NCBI RefSeq assembly: GCF_000004195.4
Contig: NC_030677.2
Coordinates: 42,533,142-42,597,141 of the forward strand
Direction: 5' to 3'
DNA length: 64,000 nucleotides
DNA from: Xenopus tropicalis
Taxonomy: Eukaryota > Chordata > Amphibia > Anura > Pipidae
A model generated the notes under the pieces. It had not been told where the DNA came from, made no database searches, and worked only from the letters and a program-made list of their open reading frames with translations. Every line of letters starts with the position of its first letter. Positions within the stretch are counted from its first letter, which is position 1. The translations under genes were made by a program, and so were the position numbers. Of this stretch, positions 1-11,435 are shown in pieces.

Positions 1-239
1 AATGCTTATTTTCTGTCCTCCTGCGAGAGCAGCCAGGTTGGGATCTGGGGTAGACTGGTCACATTTCTATTCTATATACCATAACAATGCTGGGGGAAGA
101 TATTTTTAGCAGAATAACAAGATTTTCATGCAAATGTAAGGTGGCCTTAACCAAATACCAGTAAATTGCCGGTAGGATGGCATACAAGGTCTTCACCCTT
201 AACCTATGGCTGGTTAGGAAGGCATACCACACAACATTT

Positions 240-705
240 TGAAAATGGAAAGAGGGTCAAAAAAAAAAAATGCCGCACGCAGTGCAGCAATTTTTTGACC
301 ACACCCATTTTTGCAACCACACCCCCTAAATACCACTCCCATTTGACTAAATTTGCCAGGTTATTTAAAGTTTGAACACATTTCCGGGAGTTTTGGGGTC
401 CTGTTTTATGTGCTATTACAGTTTTGCTGAAAAAGGTGAAATTGGCCTTTAAGCTGCTAGTCTCCGTTCCCCCAAGAGACCAGTTTAGCTTATTAGTTAC
501 AATTGCGGGGGGGAAGGAACTTTTTACCTTTCTGGGCTCTCTGCCAAAAGCCCACTTATTTTTAAATTTGTATCTTTTTTGGCTTCAGTGCAGGAGATCA
601 AAAGGGAAATGAGGGACTTTTCAGTAAGAATCTGGGACTGCGGGTTGAGCTGTCAAAAGAGGGACTGTCCCGCGAAAATCTGGACAGTTGGGAGGTATGG
701 GAAGG
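240..705. repeat. Dispersed frog repeat
   Basis: From a GAAAATGGAAAGAGGGTC start to a GGACAGTTGGGAGGTATG end. The end region has the words GGGACTTTTCAGTAAGAATC and GAGGGACTGTCCCGCGAAA that recur in Xenopus DNA as I know it. No coding potential is retained. Boundaries are approximate. Confidence 0.5.
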
Positions 706-815
706 GTTACCATGATCCCACAGAAGTCATATTTTCTCCTACACCAGAACTCATTAGCGCCTGCAAACATTCTAAACCAACCTTTGTGTTGTGAAGCTGG
801 TTGCCCAACTTGATT

Positions 816-1056
816 CGAAAATGTAAGTTGCCGGTGGGATGGCACACGCGGTGGCGCGATTTCGAGCAAATCGCCGAAAAAGCCTCGCGAGGCAACTTCG
901 GCGATTTGCGCGAAATCACGCCGCCGCATGTGCCATCCCACCGGCGACTTACATTTTCGCCGGTGGGATGGCAGGGGAAGGCAACTCGGGGAGATTAGTC
1001 GCCCGCGAACAGGGAGTTTTGTCGCGGGCGACTAATCTGCCCGTGTGCCAGAGCCC
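816..1056. mobile_element. Truncated copy of the GGGCTCTGGCACAC MITE family
   Basis: The right end CGTGTGCCAGAGCCC is intact and followed by TTA. The internal palindrome with GGTGGGATGGCA arms and GGCGACTAATCT blocks is present. The left terminal repeat is missing. Compare the complete copy at 19173-19489. Confidence 0.8.
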
Positions 1057-1681
1057 TTAAGAAACACCAGCCTAGACATAAGAAGAGCAGAATGGAGGAG
1101 GGACATTAGCACTTGAAATAGCAGAACACAAAGGGCCCACCCACACACTGCAGATAAATGCAGAGCACACAGAAAATGACAGGAGAACGATGCACTGCTG
1201 TCAGTTTCCATGACAGACCTTTCACTAGTTGTTAATAATGCAGAGAGAAAAAGGCGGGTGATTGGTAGGGTAAGCGTGTCGTTACTTCTGGTTTACATGC
1301 TTCTATATATATTCTCATAACAAACATCAGAGAAGATAAACAATATTTATAAAGAAGCTTAAAAAGGACAGTTTTTGGACATTTTCATATAATAAAGTAC
1401 AAAAAAAATATAAAAAATGAAGAACAATTACACATAACTGCAATGTACCAAGCCAAAACCACCTTCCATATCCTCCCGATTCCTGTTCTAACTCTAGATT
1501 CCATTCTGAATAGTTGCCACAGGAAAAGCATATCAGAAGCGTGAGGTAACATTAAGCAGGGATGAGAATATTTTCCCACATACAGTCAGCTTACAGTAAT
1601 GTGTGCGCAAGCAAGGCCTCACAGGCAGTGTACAACTACCAGAAACATGCAGAAAACCATCATGGTATTGTGGTTCTAGAG

Positions 1682-1876
1682 CAGGGGTGGCCAAAACGTT
1701 GATCGCGGTCCACCAGCCGATCCCCTGTGGATTTCTGGTGGACCACGTTGAAGCCAGGAAATGCGGAAATGTGGCGGTTCAGTGTGTTTATTGGTTATGT
1801 ACGTATGCTGCGCCGCGTACATACATGGGGAGGAGCCAAAAGTCGTTCGCCGGGGAAAAAAGTCTGGGTACCCCTG
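1682..1876. mobile_element. hAT-like non-autonomous element, 195 bp
   Basis: Termini CAGGGGTGGCC and GGTACCCCTG are inverted. They are flanked by an 8-bp duplication matching at seven of eight positions (TTCTAGAG at 1674-1681, TTCTAGGG at 1877-1884). Length and duplication size are those of hAT MITEs. Confidence 0.8.
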
Positions 1877-2117
1877 TTCTAGGGCATGCCAGGGAATTCC
1901 AATGCTGTGGGCTTGGGGGAGGGTCCAACCTAAAGGCACACAAGGGTGAAATTTGGCAACATTATCTACCTAAGGGGGTTTGAACCCAAAAAATTCCAAA
2001 CTCGTCTGTCCGAGCACAGCTAGCTAATGGAATTCTGCAAGAGCCCATATCACAACACAAAGTGCATAGTCTTCATCCATATGTGCAATTTTGCTAGCTA
2101 GCATCTGTAATCATCTA

Positions 2118-2346
2118 TACAGGTACAGGATCTATTACCTGGAATGCCTGGGACCTGGAGTTTTCTGCATAAGGGATTTTTTTGTAATTTGCATCGTTAA
2201 GTCTAACAAAAAAAAAACATTTAAACCCAACAGGATTGTTTTGCCGCCAGTATGGATGCATGCAGCTTAGTTACCATCAAATACAAGCTACTATTTTATT
2301 AGCATCAGCTCTCTGGGAGATTGTGGATAAGAGATCCCATACCTGC
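2118..2346. mobile_element. TACAGGTATAGG-family inverted-repeat element, degraded
   Basis: The left end TACAGGTACAGGATC and right end GATCCCATACCTG match the termini of the complete copies at 30881-31200 and 52738-53056. The interior has diverged. Confidence 0.65.
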
Positions 2347-5207
2347 AATACACTGCAGCAGAAACATAGGCTCTTGACAAAAAAAAAAAAATCTTTAAGC
2401 ACTTGCTTAAAGCTGATGAATTCTAATCCTTATTCATGCATTATTTCAATAACGCAAAGTAATAAAAAGGGTAGGTGCCTGCGGAACTCTTTTGCACATC
2501 CAACTCTTCCATCCTCAGTGGGACACCAGCACAATAGTTCAGAAATGACCCTGCACTCTTAATACATTAATCAATACACAAAGCTGGTATGCTTTTGCAG
2601 TTAAGAGTTTAATTCCCCTTGACAAAGGCTTGTGCCAAAATGTTGGAGTAATTCTAATTTACCCACAAGTACCCCCACTTTCTGGTAATCCTTTATTCCT
2701 GTTGCTGGATAGAATGTATTATACACATCTCTTATGTAACATTTTGCAAACTGCAGTACTATTGCAATACAATACTATTGTATTGCTATAAACTTTTAGA
2801 AAATGGAGTGTTTAACTGCAAAAGCATACCAGACTGCAGAGTATTTTATAAACAATTGTGTAATTTTTCACCTCTTAATTGGGGAGGTGGTGTTTACTCC
2901 AGCACCTTATTTATCTATTTAAGCTAAAACAGAGGCAGGATGGATTCTGCATCTGAGTGCCGTCCCCTCATCGTATTAAAACATAAATCCTGTCCCACAA
3001 GACCCTTAAAGCACAAGAAATTGACCAGCAGCACTAGGTTATGTAGGCCTGGTTACCCCACAGATTCTGGGTGAGACCCAGACAAAGGAAGTTTCATAAA
3101 ATGGTATTGTCCCCTCATGAATTAAACCTAAACAACCTGCTGACACAGCAAGAAAATTTTAATGTAAAACAACCAACTCAGATTCAGAACACTGCTGTCT
3201 TCAAGGAATAGAGTGATGTCAGTGATACCATGAAATGGTTAAACACTGATGGTTTATAAATAAGGCCAGTGGCACACAGGCAGTTTACATTGCTACAGTA
3301 CTTCTTCAGGAACATCTCTACATAAGATTTTATAGGTCCTTTTATATGTACATTAATGGAACTATAGTTTATATTAAGATACTGATTCAGCATACCGCCT
3401 GCAGTTATGGAAGGGAGTATTTTGAAGAAAAAATTATTATTTACCACTATGCAGTGCAAAGAATATGTGCTCTGCTCAACGTTTATTATGGTCTGATACT
3501 ACACAGGGAAAGTACTGTGATTTGCCATTAACAATATGTAATTATGGGAAATTATTCAATAAACAAGGAAAGGCACTATGACACAGAATCTTGTAATATA
3601 GCAAGAAAACACCATATCCATGGAAACTACTAAGCTCTTCAGGAGTTATTTTGGCCCCTATTGTTCTCTTTAGCAATGTTATAAATATAGGCATCCTGTC
3701 TATTTACTGTGCAGCACCAAGGAGCAAGGTTTCCTGTGCTGGGATTTCCTGTCATATTACAGCAATGCAACGAAAGGGTACATTTGGGCTATGCCAGGAG
3801 GTGGAACTTAATAATTACTATGACACAATGTTTGGGTAAAGAAGAAAATAGGCCTTTGGAGTGCTACTAACAACTGACTACAATATATGAGCCAAATCTG
3901 AGGCTCTGGAATATGTTCATGATTAGTTGGACATAATTATATTGGCCACAGAAGAGCACCACATTTGCTTAGGCAGGAAATAAGCATTAAATAATAATAA
4001 ACCATTCAACCATTACAACATTCTGTATAATGAATAGGATATCCTGCAACTTTCTCTAATGTATTTTTTTTTTGGGGGGGGGGTTGGTTGAATATTAGAA
4101 TTACTTTCTATTTTATGCAAACTGAAATTCATCTTCTAAACTGGTTGCTAGAGTCAGAGTTCCAACATTCCAAGATACTGCCTGAATGCTATTGGACTCC
4201 ACAAATTGCTTTTGACTGTTCTTCTACATGCCCTGGCACTACCTTCCTTCCTCCAGGCCCACTTCATACCCAGTGACAGCAGTCACTTATACTTGCCCTA
4301 GGAGATGCAGGTGTATAACCCTGAAGCAAAAGGCAGTAAATCCAAAAAAAGGTGACAATAAGCATAAGGCTGTTGTGACTCTTGCGGTCCACACAGGTAG
4401 AGTTTCACAATGCAGCCAGAGTATACTGCCTTACACTGTGTGGAAACAATTTTCTCTATGCAACATAAATGCAGAAAAATAAACCAAAAAAAAGAGACAA
4501 AAGATAAAGGCGAGATCCATTCTGGTGGGATCTCAGGTAATGACAATTTTTATTTTTTTAGCATGAAAGAACAAAACAGGAAATATAGCTCTCCTGGAAA
4601 CTGCAACAAAAAATACATGATGGATAGTGTATTCTTTTAAGACATTTGGGACCAGTGTCTTATGTTAAAGGTCCCAAGGCTTATGACTCCTATACCTTAG
4701 TCTAACCATAGTACAGGGATAAAATGAAAAACTCTCACATGGGGAAGATGTACAATAATTGGCATCCACAGTATAGTAATACTTGGAGGCTCTGAACAGG
4801 ATAAAATACAGCAGAGCAAGTGGCTTCAGAAGGGGTTCTGGAGTATAAAGGAATGGTTGGCATTTTATATGAAGCCTAATTTGAAAATTTGTGCACAACA
4901 CATTTTTCCCCCAGCAGTTCTTAACTATACTATGTATATTACACGATAAGCAGGAAACTAGATTTTTGTCATAAAGTAGTACTTTCTGGTGTATCTAGCA
5001 TAGCAACCAAGGCTTTCCAATGACATCTCACCCTTACTGGCCATAAGGCTGAGGCCCCCTAGAAACCACTGTACTAGATTAATTACAGTTTATTGGGGTT
5101 GTTTTGTTTTGTTTACAAAAAAAAAGTATGGCCTTGCTGAAAAGTGAGGTTAGGTCAACTGCAACTGCTGAACAGAGTGAACACCAAGCTGACTGAAGGA
5201 TGTGTAG

Positions 5208-5209
5208 AT

Positions 5210-5249
<40 letters not shown>
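5208..5249. repeat. (GAT)n microsatellite
   Basis: About 13 tandem GAT/ATG units. It gives apparent poly-Met, poly-Ile and poly-Ser frames that are not proteins. Confidence 0.95.
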
Positions 5250-5252
<3 letters not shown>

Positions 5253-6609
5253 CTCTTGCAGTGCCATCTGCAGGATCACTGCAGACACAGCTCTCATTAC
5301 CCAATGTCCATGGTAAAATTAAGTATGTATACAGATATAAATGGGATACTGCTATATGGGTGTATAATGCAGGCATAGATTAGATTAGATTCAGTGACTG
5401 CATGTGCCTTGGTTAGTTTATATCCGTCATGTGTGTGTAACTCTGCTCTGAATTTATTTTAATCCATTAGGAGTATTTTGATCTTGCAGAGGGTATTTTG
5501 GTATAGCATATTAATAACTACTGTTCTCCTGCCAGTTTCCGATTAGACCATATATCATAGCACCAGCAGATAGCGCATAGATCTTCATTTATATGTATAC
5601 GAAATACAGTGAGTTTCATACATTACCTATCCATTACCTAAGAAAAACACTGTAAATATGCCTGGCACATGAAGGCTTAAGCAACACATGAATGCGTAAT
5701 TCTCTGGCCCTATAAAAGACAGCTGAGGGGAGTATTTGGTGATGCATAAAAGGTTGTAGCACTGGTGGCAATGCGATTACATGCAACCAAGCGTTAAAAT
5801 TCCCAAGTGAATTTAATACAGGGACTGGCAGGCTCTAGAATATAATTGGACACTTGGAACCATTTCTGGAGCCCCATCTGAAGAGATTTATGTCTATAAT
5901 ATCTTAATCTAGGATGATTGGGCAATAAATGCACATAAATTAGGAGGCAGGCAAAAGGGAGAATTGAGGTGAAATCAGGAGCCCTAATCATCAGTCCTTA
6001 CTGACAGCCGGCATGAAATATTAATGAAAAGAAAAACAAAAATCATCCAGAAGGTTTTCCATTAAAAGATCTTAGCTTTGCAAGTGGTCTGTTCAGATAT
6101 AAACACACAATCAACCAACCTCGGTATTTATTGATGAGAATAATTATAATAGCAATGATAATAATGTGCTCGTTCAAACAGTCTGCAAACGTAAAACCAA
6201 GAAAAGGCGACTTGTGTGCCTTGTAGTAAGGTAAGAAATGTGGCACTGCCCACCATGTTAATAAAACACAGCCCCGCGCTTAAAGGGATTAGATTTCTCC
6301 CCGGATTAAATGGTAATGTTTGCACTAACAGGTCACAACATGTAAAATGAGGAAGACTGTTACCACTTTATATCATCTCCACATATTTTTGGCCATCTGT
6401 AATGTATAATCACTTGCAAATACCTTAATAAGCATGCAAATATTGTACGACTTCATGAAATGTTAGTTTTTAGTATAAGACATCTATCACCTAAACTGGG
6501 ATGAAGATACACTTCACACACAAATATATTTATACACACACCTACCTATAAACAGCCCTCAACCTACACATATATATATGTTTGTCTGCCTCTATATTGA
6601 AACACAGTA

Positions 6610-6693
6610 GCATACACACACACACACATACATACATATACACATATAAATATACACATATAAATATATATATATATATATATAAATATACAC

Positions 6694-6777
<84 letters not shown>
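6610..6777. repeat. (CA)n and long (TA)n microsatellite
   Basis: A CACACA stretch followed by interrupted and then uninterrupted TA repeats of over 70 bases. It lies in the intron about 125 bases beyond the ATIP1-exon donor. Confidence 0.95.
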
Positions 6778-6900
6778 CCCCAGACACCTAGCCTGGCATG
6801 TATCAGTTTCCAGCTGGAGAAGTAAACAAGATGTCCCCCTGCTATTATTGGAAGATGGGAGCGTGCAGACAGCGGAGCCTGTGTGTATAAATGCACTAAC

Positions 6901-7021
6901 CTGTGTGAAATATAACTGGGCTTTTCCTGTATCCAGAAGGCAGCCGTAGATTCCGCAGCAAGCCGCTGGCTGTCAGTCGCACGCGCATATTGGATAAGGA
7001 GAATTTGGGAGACCATAACAT
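6901..7021 (-). CDS. mtus1: Alternative first coding exon of the short mtus1 (ATIP1-like) isoform
   Basis: A 40-codon open segment begins [10 protein letters not shown], continues through [18 protein letters not shown] and ends VIFHT, before a GTTAGT donor from 6900. From memory, human ATIP1 begins MLLSPKFSLS and also carries [11 protein letters not shown] and VFHT, so the match runs nearly end to end. The exon ends in phase 1, exactly as the long-isoform exon at 11331 does, so both can splice to the same downstream exon. The segment has seven Lys/Arg and no Asp/Glu, with hydrophobic residues between the basic ones, like a mitochondrial targeting leader. In human, short isoforms have been linked to mitochondria and to the angiotensin AT2 receptor. 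The 5' end of the exon is not visible, but the leader probably extends past the CTG repeat. Confidence 0.92.
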
Positions 7022-7237
7022 GTCTTCAGAAGCAGTGGATGAAATTCACGCAAGAAACTGCCTCCATGTACTACCACATGCTATATTTTTAGCTCTCCAC
7101 TGATGATCCTGGGCCAAGCAGAACACGGGAGGCAGAAGGAAGCAATTGAGAGAGGCAGCTCATTCCATCATCCTGGCTGCCAAGCACACACATAACAGAT
7201 CCCAGAAAGCAGAAATCCTCTATGCAAATGCGGCCAG

Positions 7238-7269
<32 letters not shown>

Positions 7270-7420
7270 CTCCCCCCCTCCACAACCAGATGTTGCAGAA
7301 ACAAAGCGGGGCCCTTAGAATGAGCCCTCCTCCTCTCACAGGCAGCAGCAGCCGCTGAATTACATCACACAATGTCCATGCATAACAATCTATTATGCAG
7401 GACTGGTTAACCCCTTTCAC
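7022..7420 (-). promoter_or_regulatory. Presumed 5' leader and promoter region of the ATIP1-like transcript
   Basis: This stretch upstream (on the minus strand) of the short-isoform ATG contains no recognised transposon. It is less AT-rich than the surrounding introns and carries a CTG-type repeat. I see no clear TATA box at a convincing distance, and the start site cannot be placed. The call rests on position next to the alternative first coding exon. Confidence 0.45.
7241..7267. repeat. (CAG)9 trinucleotide repeat; CTG on the mtus1 strand
   Basis: Nine perfect CAG units followed by a partial one. Relative to the ATIP1-like start it lies about 220 bases upstream and would be transcribed as CUG repeats if the leader extends this far. 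Confidence 0.95.
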
Positions 7421-8566
7421 TGCCTATCATGCGTGCCTTCCAGGAAACTCTATGTATGTACATGAACACAGACTGTCACAGTGTTAAGTATGAATCATTT
7501 ACATACAAACATATAGAAAAGGGTGGGATGTTAGAATGGTAAGCACTGGTACAAGGGGCAGAAAGGCTGGTGTGCAGTGCAATGTCTGTGCCATTACCAG
7601 GAGCTGTGATTAAAATAGAGGGGGGGAGAAAGTGGGTGGCACAGAAGAGGCAAGCTCGGCATCCAATCGTACACTGCCCATTGATCATCACAGAGCCACA
7701 CAGACAATGACTTTAATAATCCTGCAGGCTGACATAAATGTAATCCTTGACAGCAGAACGCAGGGAATCAAAATGGTGGACTTCCCCCACTAAGGAATTT
7801 CTTCCCCACTCTGACCATTCAGTGGGGAAACACAAGCTGAAAATGCTAAAAAAATAAATAAATAATGCTAAATATTTTTTGGATTTATTATTTGTTAAAC
7901 TGGAATTGGATTTGTTGCAAGTTACAATACAGAATAACTAGTAAATGGCTTGCAAGCATTGTTAACGGTGTTGGTGAGCCTTTAGCATTCTAGTACAGAA
8001 ATGTCCATCTGCAGATGCTATAAACTACCATTGTTCTAGCCAGTAATTTTATTATGTGCAGTTAAAAAAAAAATAAAAACAAATGAAATGAATATCTATA
8101 TCTATATAAGTAACATGTACCAGCCCCACAAATTCAGTTTATTCTATTCCTTCTGGTCTAGACATGGCTGAATTTATTGTGTTGTTACAGTTTTAGCCCC
8201 ACAAGCCAGTAGCAGGGACCTTTCTCATTCACATTTCAGCATTACACCTGCTGAACTGTAGCATGCTTGACCGCACTTAAATACCAAACTATTTCCAGCC
8301 CCTGACTTAAAAGCCTATAAGCCCACACCCTATAGGGCAGGTGCCTTGGCTTTATCCCCTTTTTTAAACAGCAACTCTATGAATCACTAAACCTCTCTCA
8401 ATTGTGATCCAAAGCATTTTATTTTTTAGCTTCTGGAACAGTCTACAACTTATGGAGCTTGTCACAGGAATGTGAGTTCCCACTGGCATGGCATGACAAG
8501 TACCCACATAGCTTTGCTTATGTTCTTTCTACTCATAAATCTATACATCCACCATGATGTACGTAA

Positions 8567-8698
8567 ATCAGTCACCTGTACTGTATAAGATATCAAATCA
8601 TTTCGTTTATTTTGAAAAATAGGGAACACTTCTATGTGTTCCCTATTTTTCAAAATAAACCAAATTATTTGATATCTTGTACAATACAGGTGACTGAT
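8567..8698. repeat. Near-perfect 132-bp hairpin
   Basis: Arms of 63 bases (8567-8629 and 8636-8698) separated by six bases. They begin ATCAGTCACCTGTA and end TACAGGTGACTGAT, and the inner arms are GAAAAATAGGGAACAC and its complement. Only a few mismatches are visible. Probably a young foldback MITE; no clear target duplication. Confidence 0.9.
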
Positions 8699-10641
8699 CT
8701 ATTATTCACAGCACTCAGAAACTGCTGTCAGAACACCCCCCATGGCCCCATTAGGTGCCTGTTGCTGCTTGGCACACTCAGTCAGCAAAGCAATAATGCA
8801 GCACATAATCCAACATAGCAAAGGGCACAAGCACCCAGAAGTGGGCACCACAGGGAGCATCATATTATGCAGAGGCAATCAATCAGTCAAAAGCAAACAC
8901 TGGGCTGCTGGATACAGGGGATGGCAAATATGGATATTAAAGTACCTACATCAGTCTTAACCCTGTTTAAAATATTACAAAGATATGGGTCTGTGAAAGA
9001 ATAAAAAAAAAAAAAAAAAGCATTTACACTGAATACTTCTTCTCCCATTGATTGCTTTTGGTCTGATAATTAATTCCATTACAAACTACAATCCCAGCAT
9101 CCTCTCAAGAGATTTCCCAAAGAAAAATTGGAAATCTTATTTCTCTCTCTGTGGAAGGTTTGTTATTGACATTTACGGACAATACATATACCTATAATAT
9201 TGCACAAATCAAAGTTTCTTTAATTTTGCTATGCATATGCTGGCCTGAAAATCTTGACTTATATCTATATGGCTCAGAAGAGCTGCAGCTCCTGCTGCCA
9301 TAAACAAAAAGAAGAGAAAAGTGGCCAAAACTTGCAAGTAGAAACATTAGCCAAGATTTGGACAATTGCCCCTTATATTGCTTGTCAGCCAGCATGTTCC
9401 CCTATAAGACCAAACTGGTTTAGACCTGAGACAAAAGGGAGTGCTATGATATTACCTATTACATACAAACCACACATCCAGTGGGTATTATAAACAGCAA
9501 CAAGGAAATCATTACCTTTGTTTAAGCATCATTTTAGATCTTCACCAAAGTGCTGCAATTAAGAGATTCTAATACAAATGTATACATTAAAAAAAAAAGC
9601 CATTACAACCTAAGAAATGTAATCTCCAACACAAACGAGTCATTATTTAGTGGTGTGGGTTTGTTACAGGATGTAAAGTGACATTTTCAAAGTTCAAACA
9701 AGAATGACCTCAAAATGCTGGAGTGTACAATAAGGTCCATTTACAAAAGCGGAGTGACAGAAATTCAGGATTCTATCAATGCCTTTATTATATGTTTGGA
9801 TTCCATGTGCTTCATTCAGCTTTGGCCTTTGCTAATAAGGCTCTCTAATACAGGAAGAAGATTATAATTAATAAGAAATGGACATTTCTGGACACTACAA
9901 ACAGTGGTGTAAAAATGCCTGACTTCTAGCAAAATTATGACAAAATGTAAAATGCTCTGCAAGATTAGCTATAATGTTTTGTGTGTAGTTGGAAAAGCAG
10001 AAGGGCACCTTGCTAAGTATCTACCCAGAACATTTATAAGCCTTTACAGGACTTTAAGTAACTGCCAATGCCTCCATAGCTTAAGTAGGCTACATGGCCC
10101 GTAGAGGTAGTTGTGGAGTATGCAACATATTGACATTGTACAATTTGGTCAGAAACTGAATTATACAAAAAGCCTTTGTATATGGGCATCTTTACACATC
10201 CCTATTTAAAGAAGGATAGGTATAATCACTGGGGGTACCTGGAGCAAAACCCAAACTTAGAAGCAAAAAGATGGCTTTTCAGTCTACTGCACATGGCAGC
10301 AGCTAAGAAAGAAAGCAGAAGAAAATGGTTTCCTGGTGCTGTGCCCGTGATGTTTTTGCTAAACAGAAACACCTGCCCAGGTTCTCAGGTAAGCAATTAT
10401 AAATATCACTGAGATTCCCAACATTTTGCACTTTGCCCAAATATTTGTACTTTCTTTTTCCTTTACGGATAGTATCTATCTGTACATGAAGCAGATAAGC
10501 TTGTGGTTTAACTTAAAGTTACTGGGCCCCACAGGAAATTCATTTTAGACCCCCCTAAACTTTGGGTGATAAACTTTACCATATATTAAGACAAATGTTT
10601 TGTTTCCCTATGGGCCCTTTTTTATCTCCTACTCCCTCCAG

Positions 10642-10787
10642 CAAATGCTGTAACTTTGGAGAGATGACTTTGTAATTGTGACATTTCGGATTAGGGTCTG
10701 CTTCTTCAGTTAGGTGGGGCCCTTTACAGAGACCCTAATCTGCCTGCCATCATTACTTAGTCATTTCATCAAAGTTACAGCATTTGT
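10642..10787. repeat. Imperfect inverted repeat, MITE-like
   Basis: CAAATGCTGTAACTTTG near the left end pairs with CAAAGTTACAGCATTTG at the right end, and GATTAGGGTCT pairs with AGACCCTAATC further in. Confidence 0.7.
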
Positions 10788-10941
10788 AGTAAATAATGTA
10801 ACACCTTTTACTGCAGGGCTAGAACTAAATTGCAGCTTCTATGCTGTGCTATCGATTCCGTGAGAATGCAAATCCCTCAAGGGCCTAGGGCTGTGATGAG
10901 TTTCTCACATGAATTCATTTTGGACCAGTGGAACTTCCCAT

Positions 10942-11013
10942 GTAGTGTGTAGGATTAGCGTGAAGAGCAGTTTATTTGTAGTGTGTAGGATTAGTGGGAT
11001 GAGCAACTTATTT
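10942..11013. repeat. 36-bp tandem duplication
   Basis: Two adjacent copies of a unit starting GTAGTGTGTAGGATTAG, with a few differences. Confidence 0.7.
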
Positions 11014-11330
11014 AATCATTTCTCCTCTACAGACATTTGCCTTGCAACACCATATAGGTGATGGTGGATAACAATAGTTACAATTTCCCCATGAGAGCAG
11101 GTTGTGTTGAACTAATCACTGACTAGCCAACAGATATTTAATTTCCATGGAAAAAAAAAACCGTTGTATCAACCTTCACGCTATAGTGTTGCCAGTATAG
11201 CTTTAGTCATTTAGTTACTGTAAATACAAACATTGTGTCTGCAAGTGCAAGGAAAAAAGCAAAAAGATAGCCCCCGCAGCCACAGCAAACTTAGCATTAA
11301 TAAGTTGGCCAGAACAATCTGTTTCCTTAC

Positions 11331-11435
11331 CATTCTGAAGTGATTTTGCTTCTAGCTTCTTGGTCAAAGACACTGCTGGCCCAGATGACCGCGGCAAAGC
11401 TGGGATACCAGAAGGGCTTTTCTTAGTAACTGTAA
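11331..11435 (-). CDS. mtus1: mtus1 fifth coding exon, with an SGIP motif
   Basis: A 105-base phase 1-1 exon, separated from the fourth coding exon by an intron of only 876 bases. The acceptor ends GTTCTAG and the donor is GTAAGG. The peptide runs VTVTKKSPSGIPALPR and ends LEAKSLQN. It has a second SxIP-type motif, SGIP, at 11401-11412, preceded by Lys-Lys-Ser-Pro. The next exon of the long form should begin with the shared VEKSRQ-like segment known from human, and phase 1 fits this. That exon was not found down to position 1. Confidence 0.82.

Larger units (their letters stand above)
1..6900 (-). other. mtus1: Intron of mtus1 after the ATIP1 exon
   Basis: No exon with both splice sites and a matching frame was found here. 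The shared coiled-coil exons expected next should lie before position 1. It holds the repeats listed separately. The stretch at 5640-6380 lacks recognised repeats and is dense in TAAT-type words. Confidence 0.6.
7422..11330 (-). other. mtus1: mtus1 intron between the fifth coding exon and the ATIP1 exon
   Basis: No further coding exon seen. It contains the hairpin at 8567, the inverted repeat at 10642 and the 36-bp duplication. 7600-7780 is unique-looking sequence upstream of the ATIP1 leader and could hold promoter elements. Confidence 0.5.

Noticed and set aside
5144..5383. Plus and minus frames rich in Met, Ile or Ser
   Set aside because: Produced by the GAT microsatellite.
6542..7016. 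Frames with long Ile-Tyr repeats
   Set aside because: Produced by the TA microsatellite; the real coding segment nearby is in another frame.
7089..7420. Poly-Ala, poly-Ser and poly-Leu frames
   Set aside because: Produced by the CAG repeat in the presumed ATIP1 leader.
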